Below, one piece after another: positions 16,035 to 25,716 of a stretch of 64,000 nucleotides of DNA. The translations under genes and the position numbers were made by a program. This DNA is from Dolichospermum compactum NIES-806 (lineage in GTDB: Bacteria; Cyanobacteriota; Cyanobacteriia; Cyanobacteriales; Nostocaceae). Within the stretch, counting starts at the first letter, position 1; every line of letters starts with the position of its first letter. The notes beneath the pieces were generated by a model. The model was not told the origin of the DNA and searched no databases. It worked only from the letters and a program-made list of their open reading frames with translations. Location of the stretch: contig NZ_AP018316.1 of assembly GCF_002368115.1 (NCBI RefSeq), forward strand, positions 4,976,008-5,040,007. The letters are read 5' to 3'.

Positions 16035-18638
16035 GTGGCTGTTTTAGTTGAACAATTAATAACATCGGATATTTTAAAACCTGCCCGTTACCTGGGTAAT
16101 GAGCGTTTAGCTGTCCATAAGCCTTGGGATACGGCAACAATCCGCTGGGTTTTGACCTATCCAGAAGTGTATGAGGTAGCGGCATCAAATTTAGGGCATA
16201 TCATATTATACAATATTTTGAATGCCCAGCCTCGCCAGTTATGCGATCGCGCTTACTTACCAGGAGCGGATTTAGCCGCCAAACTTCGCACCACGCAGAC
16301 ACCCTTGTTTGCAGTAGAATCTAAACGGTGGTTGACGGATTTCGATATTTTAGGCTTTAGTCTCAGTTACGAATTAGGATGCACCAATATTTTAGAAATG
16401 TTGGATTTAGCAGGAATCCCCGTCACTAGAGAAGAACGGTTACAGGGAAATCACCCGCTAATTTTTGCCGGTGGACAAACAGCAACCTCTAACCCCGAAC
16501 CCTATACAGATTTCTTCGATTTCATGGTTTTGGGAGATGGTGAAGAACTGCTTCCCGAAATTGGCTTGGTTTTAGAAGAAGGGAAAAAATCAGCCTTGAA
16601 TCGTCAAGACCTATTATTAGACTTGGCACAAATTCCTGGTGTATATGTGCCACAGTTCTATGAAATGGGTAAAGGAGGGGCTGTATATCCCCTGCGTCCA
16701 GATGTACCCAAAAGAGTCCTGAGAAGAGTAGCCACACCCATTCCTGCCTATTCTATTGGCTTAGTTCCTTATGTAGAAACAGTTCATGATCGCCTCACCA
16801 TTGAAATTCGTCGCGGTTGTACTCGCGGTTGTCGCTTTTGTCAACCAGGAATGCTAACCAGACCAGCGAGGGATGTCGAACCGGAAAAAGTAGTAGAAGC
16901 TATAGAAAAGGGAATGCGGGAAACTGGTTACAATGAGTTTTCCCTTTTGTCTTTGAGTTGTTCTGATTATTTAGCCCTACCAGCGGTGGGGATGGAAATA
17001 AAAAATCGCTTAAAAAATGACAATATTTCTCTCACCTTACCTAGTCAGAGAATAGATAGATTTGATGAAAATATTGCCAATATCCTGGGAGGTACGCGCC
17101 AAGGTGGGTTAACCTTTGCCCCAGAAGCGGGTACACAAAGAATGCGGGATATCGTTAATAAGGGTTTGACAAATGAAGAGTTATTGCGGGGGGTAAAAAC
17201 AGCTTGGGAAAAGGGTTGGGATAAAATCAAGCTGTATTTTATGATTGGTTTACCCGGAGAAACCGATGCTGATGTGATCGGTATTGTGGAAACTGTCCGC
17301 TGGTTAAAACAAGAATGTTGGGAAAAAGGACGCAGATCGTTAAACTTTACCTTGACCGTTTCTAACTTTACCCCTAAACCCCATACTCCCTTTCAATGGC
17401 ATTCAGTTTCCACCACCGAGTTTGTGAGAAAGCAGAACCTCCTGCGGGAAGAATTTCGGGGAATGAAGAATGTGAAAGTAAATTTCACGGATTTTCGCAT
17501 ATCAGCGATGGAAGACTTTATTGGTAGAGGCGATCGCACTTTGGGGAAAGTGTTACATCGAGCTTGGAAATTGGGTGCAGGTATGGATGCTTGGTTTGAT
17601 AATGTAGACAAAGCCTTTACAGCTTGGGGAACAGCCATTACCGAAGCCGGTCTAGACTGGAAATACCGTCAAGTGGAAAATGGCGAATGGAATCTGTTTG
17701 CTGTCAGCAACAACGAACAAGAAACTCTATCACCTCTGGATACTCCCTTACCTTGGGATCATATTGATACTGGCATTGATAAAAAGTGGCTGCAACAAGA
17801 CCTACAACGCGCTCTAGAAGCCGCAATTGTCCCTGACTGCTCTTTTGAAGGTTGTTCTCATTGTGGAGTCTGTGGCACAGATTTCGGTCATAATGTGGTT
17901 ATGCCTGCACCTCCCATTCCCAGCTTTGCCGGCGATTTTGTCCCCAACACCACCAAAGCCCAACGATTGCGAGTATGCTTTGGTAAACAAGGAAATATGG
18001 CTTTAGTCAGTCACTTAGATTTGATGCGTCTATTTGATCGAGTTATGCGCCGTGCCGGTTTACCCATCACCTTCACAGGTGGTTTTCATCCTGGACCGAG
18101 GATTGCTTTAGCCAGTGCTTTAAGTTTAGGTGCTACCAGTAGTGGAGAAATAGTTGATTTTGAGTTGACTGAACCAATAGATGTGGCAACTTTTCATACC
18201 CAATTGGTTAAACAACTACCTACTGACATTCCTGTGTATAATGTGGTAGAAATAGACATTAAGTCTCCCTCCGCTACCCAAACTCTGGAAGCAGCCGAGT
18301 ATTTATTAACAATATCTACAGACCAAAGCGAAGGAGAATCGGCACAATGGCAAGATTGGATTGAAAATATTAAACATCAAGAGGAGATTTTATCGGCACA
18401 TACAACTAAATCCGGTAAACAGCAATTAATAAATCTGCGCGATCGCCTGTGGGAGATAGAATTAATTTCAGTCTCTAACCAAGAATCATACTCAACAGCC
18501 ATTGTGCGTTACTTGGGTAGTTGTCGTCCTGATGGAGTGATCTTGCGTCCTGAGCAAATATTGTCTATGCTAGAAACAGTAGCTCACCTAGAATTTCACC
18601 TCTTGCATATCCACCGCAAGCGTCTAGTTATCGGATAA
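16035..18638 (+). CDS. TIGR03960-type B12-binding radical SAM protein with DUF2344 domain
   Basis: The 867-residue protein has an N-terminal cobalamin-binding-like region (GFSLSYELGCTNILEMLDL, FAGGQTATSNPEPY), the radical SAM motif CTRGCRFC (C262, C266, C269), and from about residue 645 a DUF2344 domain (RVCFGKQGNMALVSHLDLMR, FHPGPRIALASALSLG). A cysteine cluster, CSFEGCSHCGVCG, precedes it. The family is widespread, often next to RNase E/G as here, and is suspected of RNA modification, but the reaction is not established. The start is a GTG at 16035. Confidence 0.88.
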   Translation: MAVLVEQLITSDILKPARYLGNERLAVHKPWDTATIRWVLTYPEVYEVAASNLGHIILYNILNAQPRQLCDRAYLPGADLAAKLRTTQTPLFAVESKRWLTDFDILGFSLSYELGCTNILEMLDLAGIPVTREERLQGNHPLIFAGGQTATSNPEPYTDFFDFMVLGDGEELLPEIGLVLEEGKKSALNRQDLLLDLAQIPGVYVPQFYEMGKGGAVYPLRPDVPKRVLRRVATPIPAYSIGLVPYVETVHDRLTIEIRRGCTRGCRFCQPGMLTRPARDVEPEKVVEAIEKGMRETGYNEFSLLSLSCSDYLALPAVGMEIKNRLKNDNISLTLPSQRIDRFDENIANILGGTRQGGLTFAPEAGTQRMRDIVNKGLTNEELLRGVKTAWEKGWDKIKLYFMIGLPGETDADVIGIVETVRWLKQECWEKGRRSLNFTLTVSNFTPKPHTPFQWHSVSTTEFVRKQNLLREEFRGMKNVKVNFTDFRISAMEDFIGRGDRTLGKVLHRAWKLGAGMDAWFDNVDKAFTAWGTAITEAGLDWKYRQVENGEWNLFAVSNNEQETLSPLDTPLPWDHIDTGIDKKWLQQDLQRALEAAIVPDCSFEGCSHCGVCGTDFGHNVVMPAPPIPSFAGDFVPNTTKAQRLRVCFGKQGNMALVSHLDLMRLFDRVMRRAGLPITFTGGFHPGPRIALASALSLGATSSGEIVDFELTEPIDVATFHTQLVKQLPTDIPVYNVVEIDIKSPSATQTLEAAEYLLTISTDQSEGESAQWQDWIENIKHQEEILSAHTTKSGKQQLINLRDRLWEIELISVSNQESYSTAIVRYLGSCRPDGVILRPEQILSMLETVAHLEFHLLHIHRKRLVIG

Positions 18639-19677
18639 CTTGCTAGTAGTTATCAAAAATTAGTACGTTGTGGCAATTGATTTTTAGCAAGGTTGCGTTA
18701 GAATGGCAATTAAGAGAAATTTTCTGGAACTGCATTGAATGAATTGATTCACTACCTGTGATACTTACAGGAGCGAAGGCAAAGATATAAGAGTGCAACT
18801 TTTAAGATTGTATCCCAGACAAACTCTGCTGCTGATTACAAACCACTCTCTCTATAGCTACCTTGTGAATCAATCACTAACAATAGCTTTCGTCAACTTC
18901 TCCATTGACTGATACAGTCTATCCCTTAAAAGAGCCGTCAGCGTTCAGCCCTCAGCCGTCAGCGGGTTGTTGAAAAGGGGATTTAAACCTCACTTCAACA
19001 AAATTCCTCCTGTAGAGGTGGGAAATGAAACCCAGAATTAGCTTACTAGCTGAATGCTGATAGCTAAATACTTGTTAAATAAGACTTGCTTTTATTGCGA
19101 GCTTTTATGCAATTGCTACAAATGCAAGTGTGTTTGATTGTAAAAATACCACGTAAATATTGACAGAGATTACAAACCTGCCAGAATTCTTGTAAAGATG
19201 ACCCAGTGAGTTATCTGCACCTAGCTAGACTTTCTAGTAAAAACACGGATAGTGAATCCTAGTGCTAAAGGCAGATTTCCCTCCGTCAGCAGATGGTAAA
19301 CCTAAAGAGATACCGTGTCTAGACGCGAAGGCTTTTCAGAATGAGTATGCTATTTAGGTGTAGTCAGCTTTACTTGATAAAATGTTAACTTTGAAACAGA
19401 TGTCTACGGATATCCAAAGTTTAAATAGCAGCGTATAGTAGGGGAAATCAGCCAAGGGCGGTTGATGGAGGTTCTTAAACTATATGCAGCTATTCAGGAA
19501 TAATCCGGCGTGTAAACGCAATCACAGTATCATTAGCTCTTCATAACTTTGCAGAGCTACTCAAATTGGAAATTTTTATTACTAGTAGCGTCTTGTAGTA
19601 GCGACCGTCAGGACAAGCGGGATAACAAAGAAATTCCTGGTAATTCCCAACGGCGCTGCCATTTTTGAGGAAATTGA
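18639..19677 (+). promoter_or_regulatory. Long leader region of rne
   Basis: More than 1 kb separates the DUF2344 gene from rne. Neither strand carries a convincing gene. There is a short repeat near 18945-18970 (GCCGTCAGCG twice). Long rne 5' leaders with autoregulatory cleavage are known from other bacteria including cyanobacteria, so this region may contain such a leader; that is inference. Confidence 0.4.
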
Positions 19678-21855
19678 ATGCCAAAACAAATTATCATCGC
19701 GGAGCAGCATCAAATTGCTGCTGTATTTTCAGAAGATCAAATACAAGAACTCGTTGTAGCTACGGGTCATCACCAAATTGGTGATATCTATCTGGGTGTA
19801 GTAGAAAATGTATTACCTGGGATAGATGCGGCTTTTGTTAATATCGGCGATCCAGAACGCAACGGGTTTATTCACGTCACTGATTTAGGTCCATTAAGGC
19901 TGAAACGTAGTGCAGCGGCGATTACAGAACTGTTGACACCACAACAAAAAACTTTAGTGCAGGTAATGAAAGAGCCAACTGGATCAAAAGGTCCCAGGCT
20001 CACAGGTAATATCACTTTACCCGGACGTTATGTAGTGTTAATGCCTTATGGACGAGGGGTAAATTTATCGAGACGGATTAAAAGCGAAAGTGAACGTAAT
20101 CGCCTCAGAGCTTTGGCTATTTTGGTGAAACCAGCAGGGATGGGTTTGCTGGTACGCACAGAAGCAGAAGGAAAGCCAGAAGAAGCCATTATTGAAGATT
20201 TGGAAGTGCTGCAAAAGCAGTGGGAAATTGTGCAGCAAGAAGCAGTAACTTCCCGTGCGCCGGCTCTACTGAATCGTGATGATGACTTTATTCAGCGCGT
20301 ACTTAGGGATATGTATGGTAGTGACGTGAATCGCATAGTTGTTGATTCCAGCACTGGCTTAAAACGGGTGAAGCAGTATTTACAAAACTGGAGTGGTGGA
20401 CAAACACCCCAAGGATTGTTAATTGATCATCACCGCGATCGCTCTCCCATTTTAGAATATTTCCGCATCAATGCCGCCGTCCGTGAAGCCCTCAGACCGA
20501 GGGTAGATTTACCATCAGGTGGTTATGTCATCATCCAACCGACGGAAGCTTTAACCGTCATAGACGTGAACTCCGGTTCATTCACCCGTTCGGCAACTGC
20601 TAGAGAAACAGTCCTGTGGACAAATTGCGAAGCGGCGGCGGAAATTGCTCGTCAGTTACGGTTGCGGAATATTGCGGGGGTAATTGTGGTTGATTTCATT
20701 GATATGGAATCCCGACGTGATCAAATGCAAGTTTTAGAACACTTTAACAAAGCTCTAAAAGCGGATAAAGCCCGTCCCCAAATTGCCCAACTGACTGAAC
20801 TAGGTTTAGTTGAACTGACTCGTAAGCGTCAAGGTCAAAACATTTATGAATTGTTTGGCGAAACTTGTCCTACTTGCGGCGGTTTAGGACATACCGTCAG
20901 ATTACCTGGAGAACTGGAAAACCGTCTGCCTATCCCGGCTGCGGACATCCCAGAGCGGTTTGTACCCATGCCTCAAAGGGAATCTCGTCCACCTGCACCT
21001 ACTACTCGCATCTCTGATATCGGTAGTGTGCCACAAGTGACACCAAAAGATGTCTATGATGGCTTTGGCGATGGATTTGAAACCGAACCGGAATTTAGTT
21101 CTCTGCATCTGATTAATCATCCTAGTTACCAAGAATTAAATGATAAGCGACGTACCCGTACCCGTCGTAGCCGTATTGGTGTAAATGGTGCTAACGGTAA
21201 AGATGAATCTCGCTTACCTACCAATCCTCTAGCTTTTGTTAATGATTCAGATTTAGACTTAGAAGAACCTGAATTACCAATACCAGAAATCTCTCCCCCA
21301 ACTATTAATAAATCAGGTTGGACGGAAAGACCAGAACGGACAAAGGTAAAATTAGACCCGATTAAGGTAGAACCACCAGAGGTAATTACGGTAGAAATGT
21401 CAGCAAAGGAACAGGATACTTATGCTGAAATGGGAATTTCTCCTTTACTCAAGTTAGATCGGGAGGGAAAAAATCCCAGATCGGTGATTATTAATGTTGT
21501 GCAACCAGGACAATCACCTAGTGAAGAAACTGAAGTTATCCCTGAACCAATTGTTCCGGAAAAAACACTTCCTGAAATCGTCACTATTAAACTACCGACA
21601 CCAAAATTTGAGATAGAAGAAGAAGATTCATCCTTTCCACCATTAGTAATATTTCCAGAATTGACAATAATTTCCAAAGAAAAGGCAACTAAATTTGAAG
21701 GAGAAATAGAACCGGAGAAAGAAACTAAAGCTGAAGAAAAAACGGAACTTGAAAAAGAAATAGAATCGGATAGCAATAATAGTTCTATTCTTAATCGTCG
21801 TCGTCGTCGTCGTCGTCGTTCATCAGCCTTAGATACAGATGGTTTCGGACTGTGA
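19678..21855 (+). CDS. rne: Ribonuclease E/G family endoribonuclease
   Basis: The 725-residue protein has the S1-domain start (VVENVLPGIDAAFVNIGD), the catalytic metal-binding aspartates in VIDVNSGSF and VVDFIDM, and the Zn-link-like CPTCGG. After residue 420 the tail is acidic and probably disordered. Its end, NRRRRRRRRSSALD, contains the arginine-rich nonapeptide type (RRRRRRSSA) known in cyanobacterial RNase E to bind polynucleotide phosphorylase. The enzyme starts mRNA decay and processes stable RNAs. It is followed by rnhB, a DUF1997 gene and pheA, a familiar cyanobacterial order. Confidence 0.95.
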   Translation: MPKQIIIAEQHQIAAVFSEDQIQELVVATGHHQIGDIYLGVVENVLPGIDAAFVNIGDPERNGFIHVTDLGPLRLKRSAAAITELLTPQQKTLVQVMKEPTGSKGPRLTGNITLPGRYVVLMPYGRGVNLSRRIKSESERNRLRALAILVKPAGMGLLVRTEAEGKPEEAIIEDLEVLQKQWEIVQQEAVTSRAPALLNRDDDFIQRVLRDMYGSDVNRIVVDSSTGLKRVKQYLQNWSGGQTPQGLLIDHHRDRSPILEYFRINAAVREALRPRVDLPSGGYVIIQPTEALTVIDVNSGSFTRSATARETVLWTNCEAAAEIARQLRLRNIAGVIVVDFIDMESRRDQMQVLEHFNKALKADKARPQIAQLTELGLVELTRKRQGQNIYELFGETCPTCGGLGHTVRLPGELENRLPIPAADIPERFVPMPQRESRPPAPTTRISDIGSVPQVTPKDVYDGFGDGFETEPEFSSLHLINHPSYQELNDKRRTRTRRSRIGVNGANGKDESRLPTNPLAFVNDSDLDLEEPELPIPEISPPTINKSGWTERPERTKVKLDPIKVEPPEVITVEMSAKEQDTYAEMGISPLLKLDREGKNPRSVIINVVQPGQSPSEETEVIPEPIVPEKTLPEIVTIKLPTPKFEIEEEDSSFPPLVIFPELTIISKEKATKFEGEIEPEKETKAEEKTELEKEIESDSNNSSILNRRRRRRRRSSALDTDGFGL

Positions 21856-21868
21856 TTTTTATGATTTT

Positions 21869-22067
21869 AGGACTTACGCACGCTCACTAACTGCCATGAC
21901 ATGAATGAAAGAAATTGGGTCGGTTTCGGCTTTGGGAATAACTTATTGAGTAGGGTGCGTCAGATAGAGGAAATCTGTTTTTTTGTCAAAATATCGTGTC
22001 TGACGCACCCTACAAGGGATGAAATTCACGTTACACATTTGGAGAATCTTGTCAATGCGTAAATCCT
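21869..22067. mobile_element. MITE-like element with AGGACTTACGCA ends
   Basis: AGGACTTACGCA at 21869-21880 is matched inverted by TGCGTAAATCCT at 22056-22067 (one mismatch). Inside is a perfect 15-base inverted repeat, GTAGGGTGCGTCAGA (21950-21964) with TCTGACGCACCCTAC (21999-22013). The outer 12 bases equal the ends of the complete IS at 60189-61436, suggesting a non-autonomous relative. It fills the rne-rnhB spacer and could act as a terminator. Confidence 0.55.
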
Positions 22068-22201
22068 AGATTTGTGTGATTTGTGTGATTAATTAATTGA
22101 TGAATCAGTCAGGTAAATCAGGTAAATCAAATCAATTACATAAATCATAGTTTCAATTAATTAGCTGCATCAAATAAATCAAACAAATCATAGTTCAGAT
22201 A

Positions 22202-22858
22202 ATGGGAGATATTAAACCTGCATCCTGGGATAATTCGAGTTGGTTAGAGTTTTCTACTTACTCAAATATGCAGGGTGCAGTTGGGGGTGTAGATGAGGTA
22301 GGCAGGGGCGCTTTATTTGGTCCTGTGGTGGCAGCGGTAGTTATATTACCAGTAGATGCTTTGTCAATATTAATGTTGGATAACATTAAGGATAGTAAAA
22401 AGTTGTCTAGTTATCGGAGAACTAAACTGGCTCAAAAAATTGCCACGTTGGCTGTAGATTGGAGAATTGGTTATGCTACAACTGCGGAAATAGATGAGTT
22501 GAATATTTTACAGGCAACTCTTTTGGCAATGAAGCGTGCTGTTTTGAAGCTGCGGGTAAAGCCTGAACTGTGTTTGATTGATGGTAATCAGTTGGTGAAG
22601 AATTTGCCAATACCTCAAGAAACAGTTGTCAAAGGTGATGAGAGATCGCTTAATATTGCCGCAGCTAGTATCATGGCAAAGGTTTGGCGTGATGATTTGC
22701 TGCAACGGTTAGCGTTAAAATATTCGCTGTATGATCTAGAAAAGAATAAAGGTTATGGAAGTCCGCGTCATTTACTGGCGCTTCAAAAATACGGACTTTC
22801 ATCTTTACATCGTCGCTCTTTTCGTCCTTGCCAAACAATTTTGGATTTTGGATCTTAG
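22202..22858 (+). CDS. rnhB: Ribonuclease HII
   Basis: The 218-residue protein has GVDEVGRGALFGPVVAAVV with the catalytic DE pair, KDSKKLSSYRR, ELCLIDGNQL and AAASIMAKVWRDDLL, all RNase HII motifs. It removes RNA from RNA-DNA hybrids and misincorporated ribonucleotides. Its stop codon (TAG 22856-22858) lies inside the first copy of a 51-base tandem repeat, so the last few residues (ILDFGS) are repeat-encoded. Confidence 0.93.
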   Translation: MGDIKPASWDNSSWLEFSTYSNMQGAVGGVDEVGRGALFGPVVAAVVILPVDALSILMLDNIKDSKKLSSYRRTKLAQKIATLAVDWRIGYATTAEIDELNILQATLLAMKRAVLKLRVKPELCLIDGNQLVKNLPIPQETVVKGDERSLNIAAASIMAKVWRDDLLQRLALKYSLYDLEKNKGYGSPRHLLALQKYGLSSLHRRSFRPCQTILDFGS

Positions 22859-22960
22859 ATTTTGGATTCCCAGTGTTGATGTCAAACAATTTTGGATTTT
22901 GGATCTTAGATTTTGGATTCCCAGTGTTGATGTCAAACAATTTGAGATTTTGGATTTTGA
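22832..22960. repeat. 51-base tandem repeat at the rnhB 3' end
   Basis: The unit starting CAAACAATTTTGGATTTTGG occurs at 22832-22882 and 22883-22933, with a diverging third start at 22934. The first copy overlaps the rnhB stop. The unit is itself made of ATTTTGG heptamers, like the tract at 41494-41552. Confidence 0.8.
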
Positions 22961-22996
22961 GAAAAATTGCCAAATTTTGCCTTATTTTTCCATAAA

Positions 22997-23608
22997 CTAC
23001 TCAAAATTTAAAGTTGGTAATATGACTCCTGACTCCTGACTCCTGACTCCTGCTGTATGATCAATCTCGTTATTTTGAGTTTGCGAGATTACCCAATGAC
23101 GATAATCTGCTAAGAGGTGATGTAACAATCTTTGCTTAATTGTTAGTAAAACACTTTTGAGCAATCCATTCCCTGTAGTTTCTAAAATTGATTTGGGTGT
23201 AAAGGAAAATGGTTGCGGTATGTCTACTAAAACTTCCAAATCAGCTTTCCCTTGCAAGTGAGTTTCACCATTGAGTTGAACTGGTGACAAATAGCCTTTT
23301 AAATTCAGTGCAAACCTTTCGTTAATATACTCAAAACCCAATATCTCACAACCGAGCGATCGCAAATAAATTGTACCACTGGCATCTGCCCAAACTCTCA
23401 TGTCTACAGTCGGCTGAATACTCAGTGACATAAAAGACAAAGGACGCATTTTTAACCGAAAAACTTCTTCAGAAAGTTGTTGAATTCTTGTATTATCAGC
23501 TAAGGCATTAACTAAACGTTGAGGCTGCCGCAAGTAGTGTTGAATAGGAATAGATTGCTTAGGAACGGAAATTTCCACCGATTGAGAGGCAATAAACTTA
23601 GTAACCAT
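22997..23608 (-). CDS. DUF1997 family protein
   Basis: The product resembles cyanobacterial/plastid DUF1997 proteins, with LKMRPLSFMSLSIQPTVDM, then LRSLGCEILGFEY, and a helix GLLKSVLLTIKQRLLHHLL. Function is unknown. ATG at 23608 is preferred over the TTG at 23614. The last 20 or so codons (RSQESGV...) come from the TGACTCC repeat at 23024-23053, so the C-terminus has been extended by repeat sequence. It sits between rnhB and pheA. Confidence 0.8.
   Translation of the reverse strand: MVTKFIASQSVEISVPKQSIPIQHYLRQPQRLVNALADNTRIQQLSEEVFRLKMRPLSFMSLSIQPTVDMRVWADASGTIYLRSLGCEILGFEYINERFALNLKGYLSPVQLNGETHLQGKADLEVLVDIPQPFSFTPKSILETTGNGLLKSVLLTIKQRLLHHLLADYRHWVISQTQNNEIDHTAGVRSQESGVILPTLNFE
23024..23053. 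repeat. TGACTCC heptamer repeat
   Basis: About four consecutive copies of the seven-base word TGACTCC are visible here, and a similar run is at 24863-24895. Such short tandemly repeated repetitive sequences are characteristic of filamentous cyanobacteria. Confidence 0.8.
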
Positions 23609-23716
23609 GAGCAAATTAAACCATTTGTTTTTTCATTGTAATATTTTTTAACAATTTAAATTGCCAAAAATCCAACTATTAATTCATTATTCATCAAATT
23701 CACCAAATTTAACAGC

Positions 23717-24580
23717 ATGAATCTAAAAATCGCTCATTTAGGTCCCCCAGGAACTTATGCCGAACAAGCGGCTTTTTTTTATCTCAACTGGTTAAAAACC
23801 CATTCAGACATTAATTCTCAAACAAACTTTGAATTATGTTCATATTCTACCATTGCTCAGTCCCTACAAGCTATTGTAGATAAACAAGCAGAAATAGCTG
23901 TTGTCCCAGTAGAAAATTCTATTGAAGGTAGTGTCAACATGACAATGGATAGCTTATGGCAATTGGGGAATTTAAAAATTCAGTTAGCTTTAGTTTTACC
24001 AATTCAACACACATTAATTTCCTATGCCACAAGTTTAGATAATATTAAAACTGTCTATTCTCATCCTCAAGCGTTAGCGCAATGTCAAGAATGGTTATCA
24101 CAGTTCTTGCCAAATGTCAATTTAATTCCCCGAAATTCAACCACTGAAGCACTACAGGGATTAGAAGAAGAGGTCACTACAGCAGCTATATCTTCTAGTC
24201 GGGCGGCACAATTGTATAATTTACCTATTCTTGCCAGAGGGATTAATGATTATCCAGAAAACTGTACTCGGTTTTGGGTCGTAAGCACGGAGGAAAATTA
24301 TCCCCTTGATTGTACTCATACATCTTTAGCTTTCAGCGTGCCAGCTAATGTACCGGGTGCATTAATAAAAGTATTGTCAGTATTTGCTCGTTTAGGGATT
24401 AATCTGAGTCGAATTGAATCGCGTCCGACAAAACGTTCCTTAGGGGAATATTTATTTTATTTGGATATTGAAGCAGATGTAAATGCACAAATCATGAAAT
24501 CTGCTTTGGAAGAGTTGCGAAATTATACAGAAATTTTGAAAATTTTTGGTAGCTATAGTGTGTTACCAATTAATTTATAA
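23717..24580 (+). CDS. pheA: Prephenate dehydratase
   Basis: The 287-residue protein has the dehydratase start GPPGTYAEQAAFFY, the VPVENSIEGSVNMTMD motif and a C-terminal ACT domain with LSRIESRPTKRSLGEYLFYLD. It converts prephenate to phenylpyruvate in phenylalanine synthesis, with phenylalanine feedback through the ACT domain. No chorismate mutase domain is present. Confidence 0.93.
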   Translation: MNLKIAHLGPPGTYAEQAAFFYLNWLKTHSDINSQTNFELCSYSTIAQSLQAIVDKQAEIAVVPVENSIEGSVNMTMDSLWQLGNLKIQLALVLPIQHTLISYATSLDNIKTVYSHPQALAQCQEWLSQFLPNVNLIPRNSTTEALQGLEEEVTTAAISSSRAAQLYNLPILARGINDYPENCTRFWVVSTEENYPLDCTHTSLAFSVPANVPGALIKVLSVFARLGINLSRIESRPTKRSLGEYLFYLDIEADVNAQIMKSALEELRNYTEILKIFGSYSVLPINL

Positions 24581-24953
24581 TTAGTCAGTTGTCATTAGAG
24601 GATGTTTGAAAAGTTTTGAATGTATAAATTTACCCCTCTCCAAACCTCTCCCCGACGCGGGGAGAGGCTTTGAAAACCCCATTCCCTGGTAGGGAAGGGG
24701 GGCAGGGGGGTTAGGTTTTTGGAGATTATGAGTTTCATCTGATACTTTTCAAACAACCTCTTAGTCATTAGACCTCTCCGGAAATTAGGTTTTCAGCTAG
24801 ACAAGTTAAGGGTTTCAGATTCTTTTTCGGAGATGTCTATTCGTGAAAACTATTCTTCTTCCTCCTGAACTCCTAACTCCTGACTCCTGACTCCTGTAAT
24901 AGTGTAAAAATATATAGAATATTCTGGAAATATCCATTACATTACTTTTTGAA
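24581..24953. other. Spacer between pheA and the GDSL gene
   Basis: The spacer holds the MITE at 24598-24760 and a TGACTCC/TAACTCC heptamer run at about 24863-24895. There is no gene. Confidence 0.6.
24598..24760. mobile_element. MITE with GAGGWTGTTTGAAAAGT ends and TTA target duplication
   Basis: The element starts GAGGATGTTTGAAAAGT and ends ATACTTTTCAAACAACCTC, inverted repeats of about 19 bases. TTA flanks it at 24595-24597 and 24761-24763. A second copy with the same ends is at 43170-43382 flanked by TGA. A GAG terminus with a TNA target duplication matches the IS1031 group of the IS5 family, so this is probably a non-autonomous derivative of such an element. Confidence 0.7.
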
Positions 24954-25691
24954 ATGCCAAGTTTTCCGACTTCTACCTTAATGCAAATATCTGTAGCGCC
25001 AAAACTTTGTCAACCTTTAAAGATTGTCGCCTTGGGGGATAGCTTAGTATATGGATACGGTGATCCAGAGAAAGGCGGTTGGGTGGAACAATTGCGACGG
25101 TGGTGGATGTTACCGGACAGTGTGGGTCATGTGCTTTATAATTTGGGGGTAAGGGGCGATCGCACACAGCAAATATGCCAACGTTTAGAAGTGGAATTTC
25201 GTCACCGGGGAGAAATCCGCAATCGTGTTCCTGACTTGATTATTTTGTCTGTCGGTGTGAACGATACACCTCGATTAAGAAGTCCTAACGGCAGAAATTA
25301 CACAGATTTTGGTCAGTTTGAATCAGAAATCGCCACATTGCTGGATCAAGCTCAAAAACTCTGTCCCGTGCTGTTTGTGGGGATGGTTCCCGTAGACGAA
25401 AGCAAAATGCCCTTCCTTGATTGTTTATTTTATAATCATGGCGACCAATACCGCTACAAAGAAGCAACACGACAAGCTTGTGAACAAAGACAGATTCCCT
25501 ATTTAGATATTTTTGATCAATGGATGCAGCGGAGTCAAGGATGGAGAAGCGATCGCCTCACCGGGGACGGACTGCACCCCAACACACTTGGTTATCAGGA
25601 CTTATTAGAAGCCGTACTCAACTGGAAAGAATTATCCCAATATCATTGTCAAGCTGATTATCGGGCAGAATTACAGCAAGAGTTGAGTTGA
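24954..25691 (+). CDS. GDSL-family (SGNH) hydrolase
   Basis: The 245-residue protein has the four SGNH blocks: ALGDSLVYG with the nucleophile at Ser30, a glycine in NLGVRGD, GVND, and the DGLHPN Asp-His pair. Such enzymes hydrolyse esters or thioesters; the substrate is unknown. There is no signal peptide. The stop codon at 25689-25691 touches the presumed right end of the TnpB element, so the C-terminus may have been altered by that insertion. Confidence 0.85.
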   Translation: MPSFPTSTLMQISVAPKLCQPLKIVALGDSLVYGYGDPEKGGWVEQLRRWWMLPDSVGHVLYNLGVRGDRTQQICQRLEVEFRHRGEIRNRVPDLIILSVGVNDTPRLRSPNGRNYTDFGQFESEIATLLDQAQKLCPVLFVGMVPVDESKMPFLDCLFYNHGDQYRYKEATRQACEQRQIPYLDIFDQWMQRSQGWRSDRLTGDGLHPNTLGYQDLLEAVLNWKELSQYHCQADYRAELQQELS

Positions 25692-25695
25692 CACT

Positions 25696-25716
25696 CTCAG
25701 GGCTAAAGCCGCTGAG
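25696..25716 (-). other. Hairpin at the TnpB element right end
   Basis: CTCAG-GGCT-AA-AGCC-G-CTGAG can fold into a bulged hairpin. The tnpB stop codon (25703-25705) lies inside it. Subterminal hairpins overlapping the tnpB 3' end are typical of IS200/IS605 right ends and of the guide (omega) RNA. Confidence 0.5.

Noticed and set aside
22832..22960. CRISPR array
   Set aside because: Units are directly adjacent without spacers and are built of heptamers; no cas gene is in the window.
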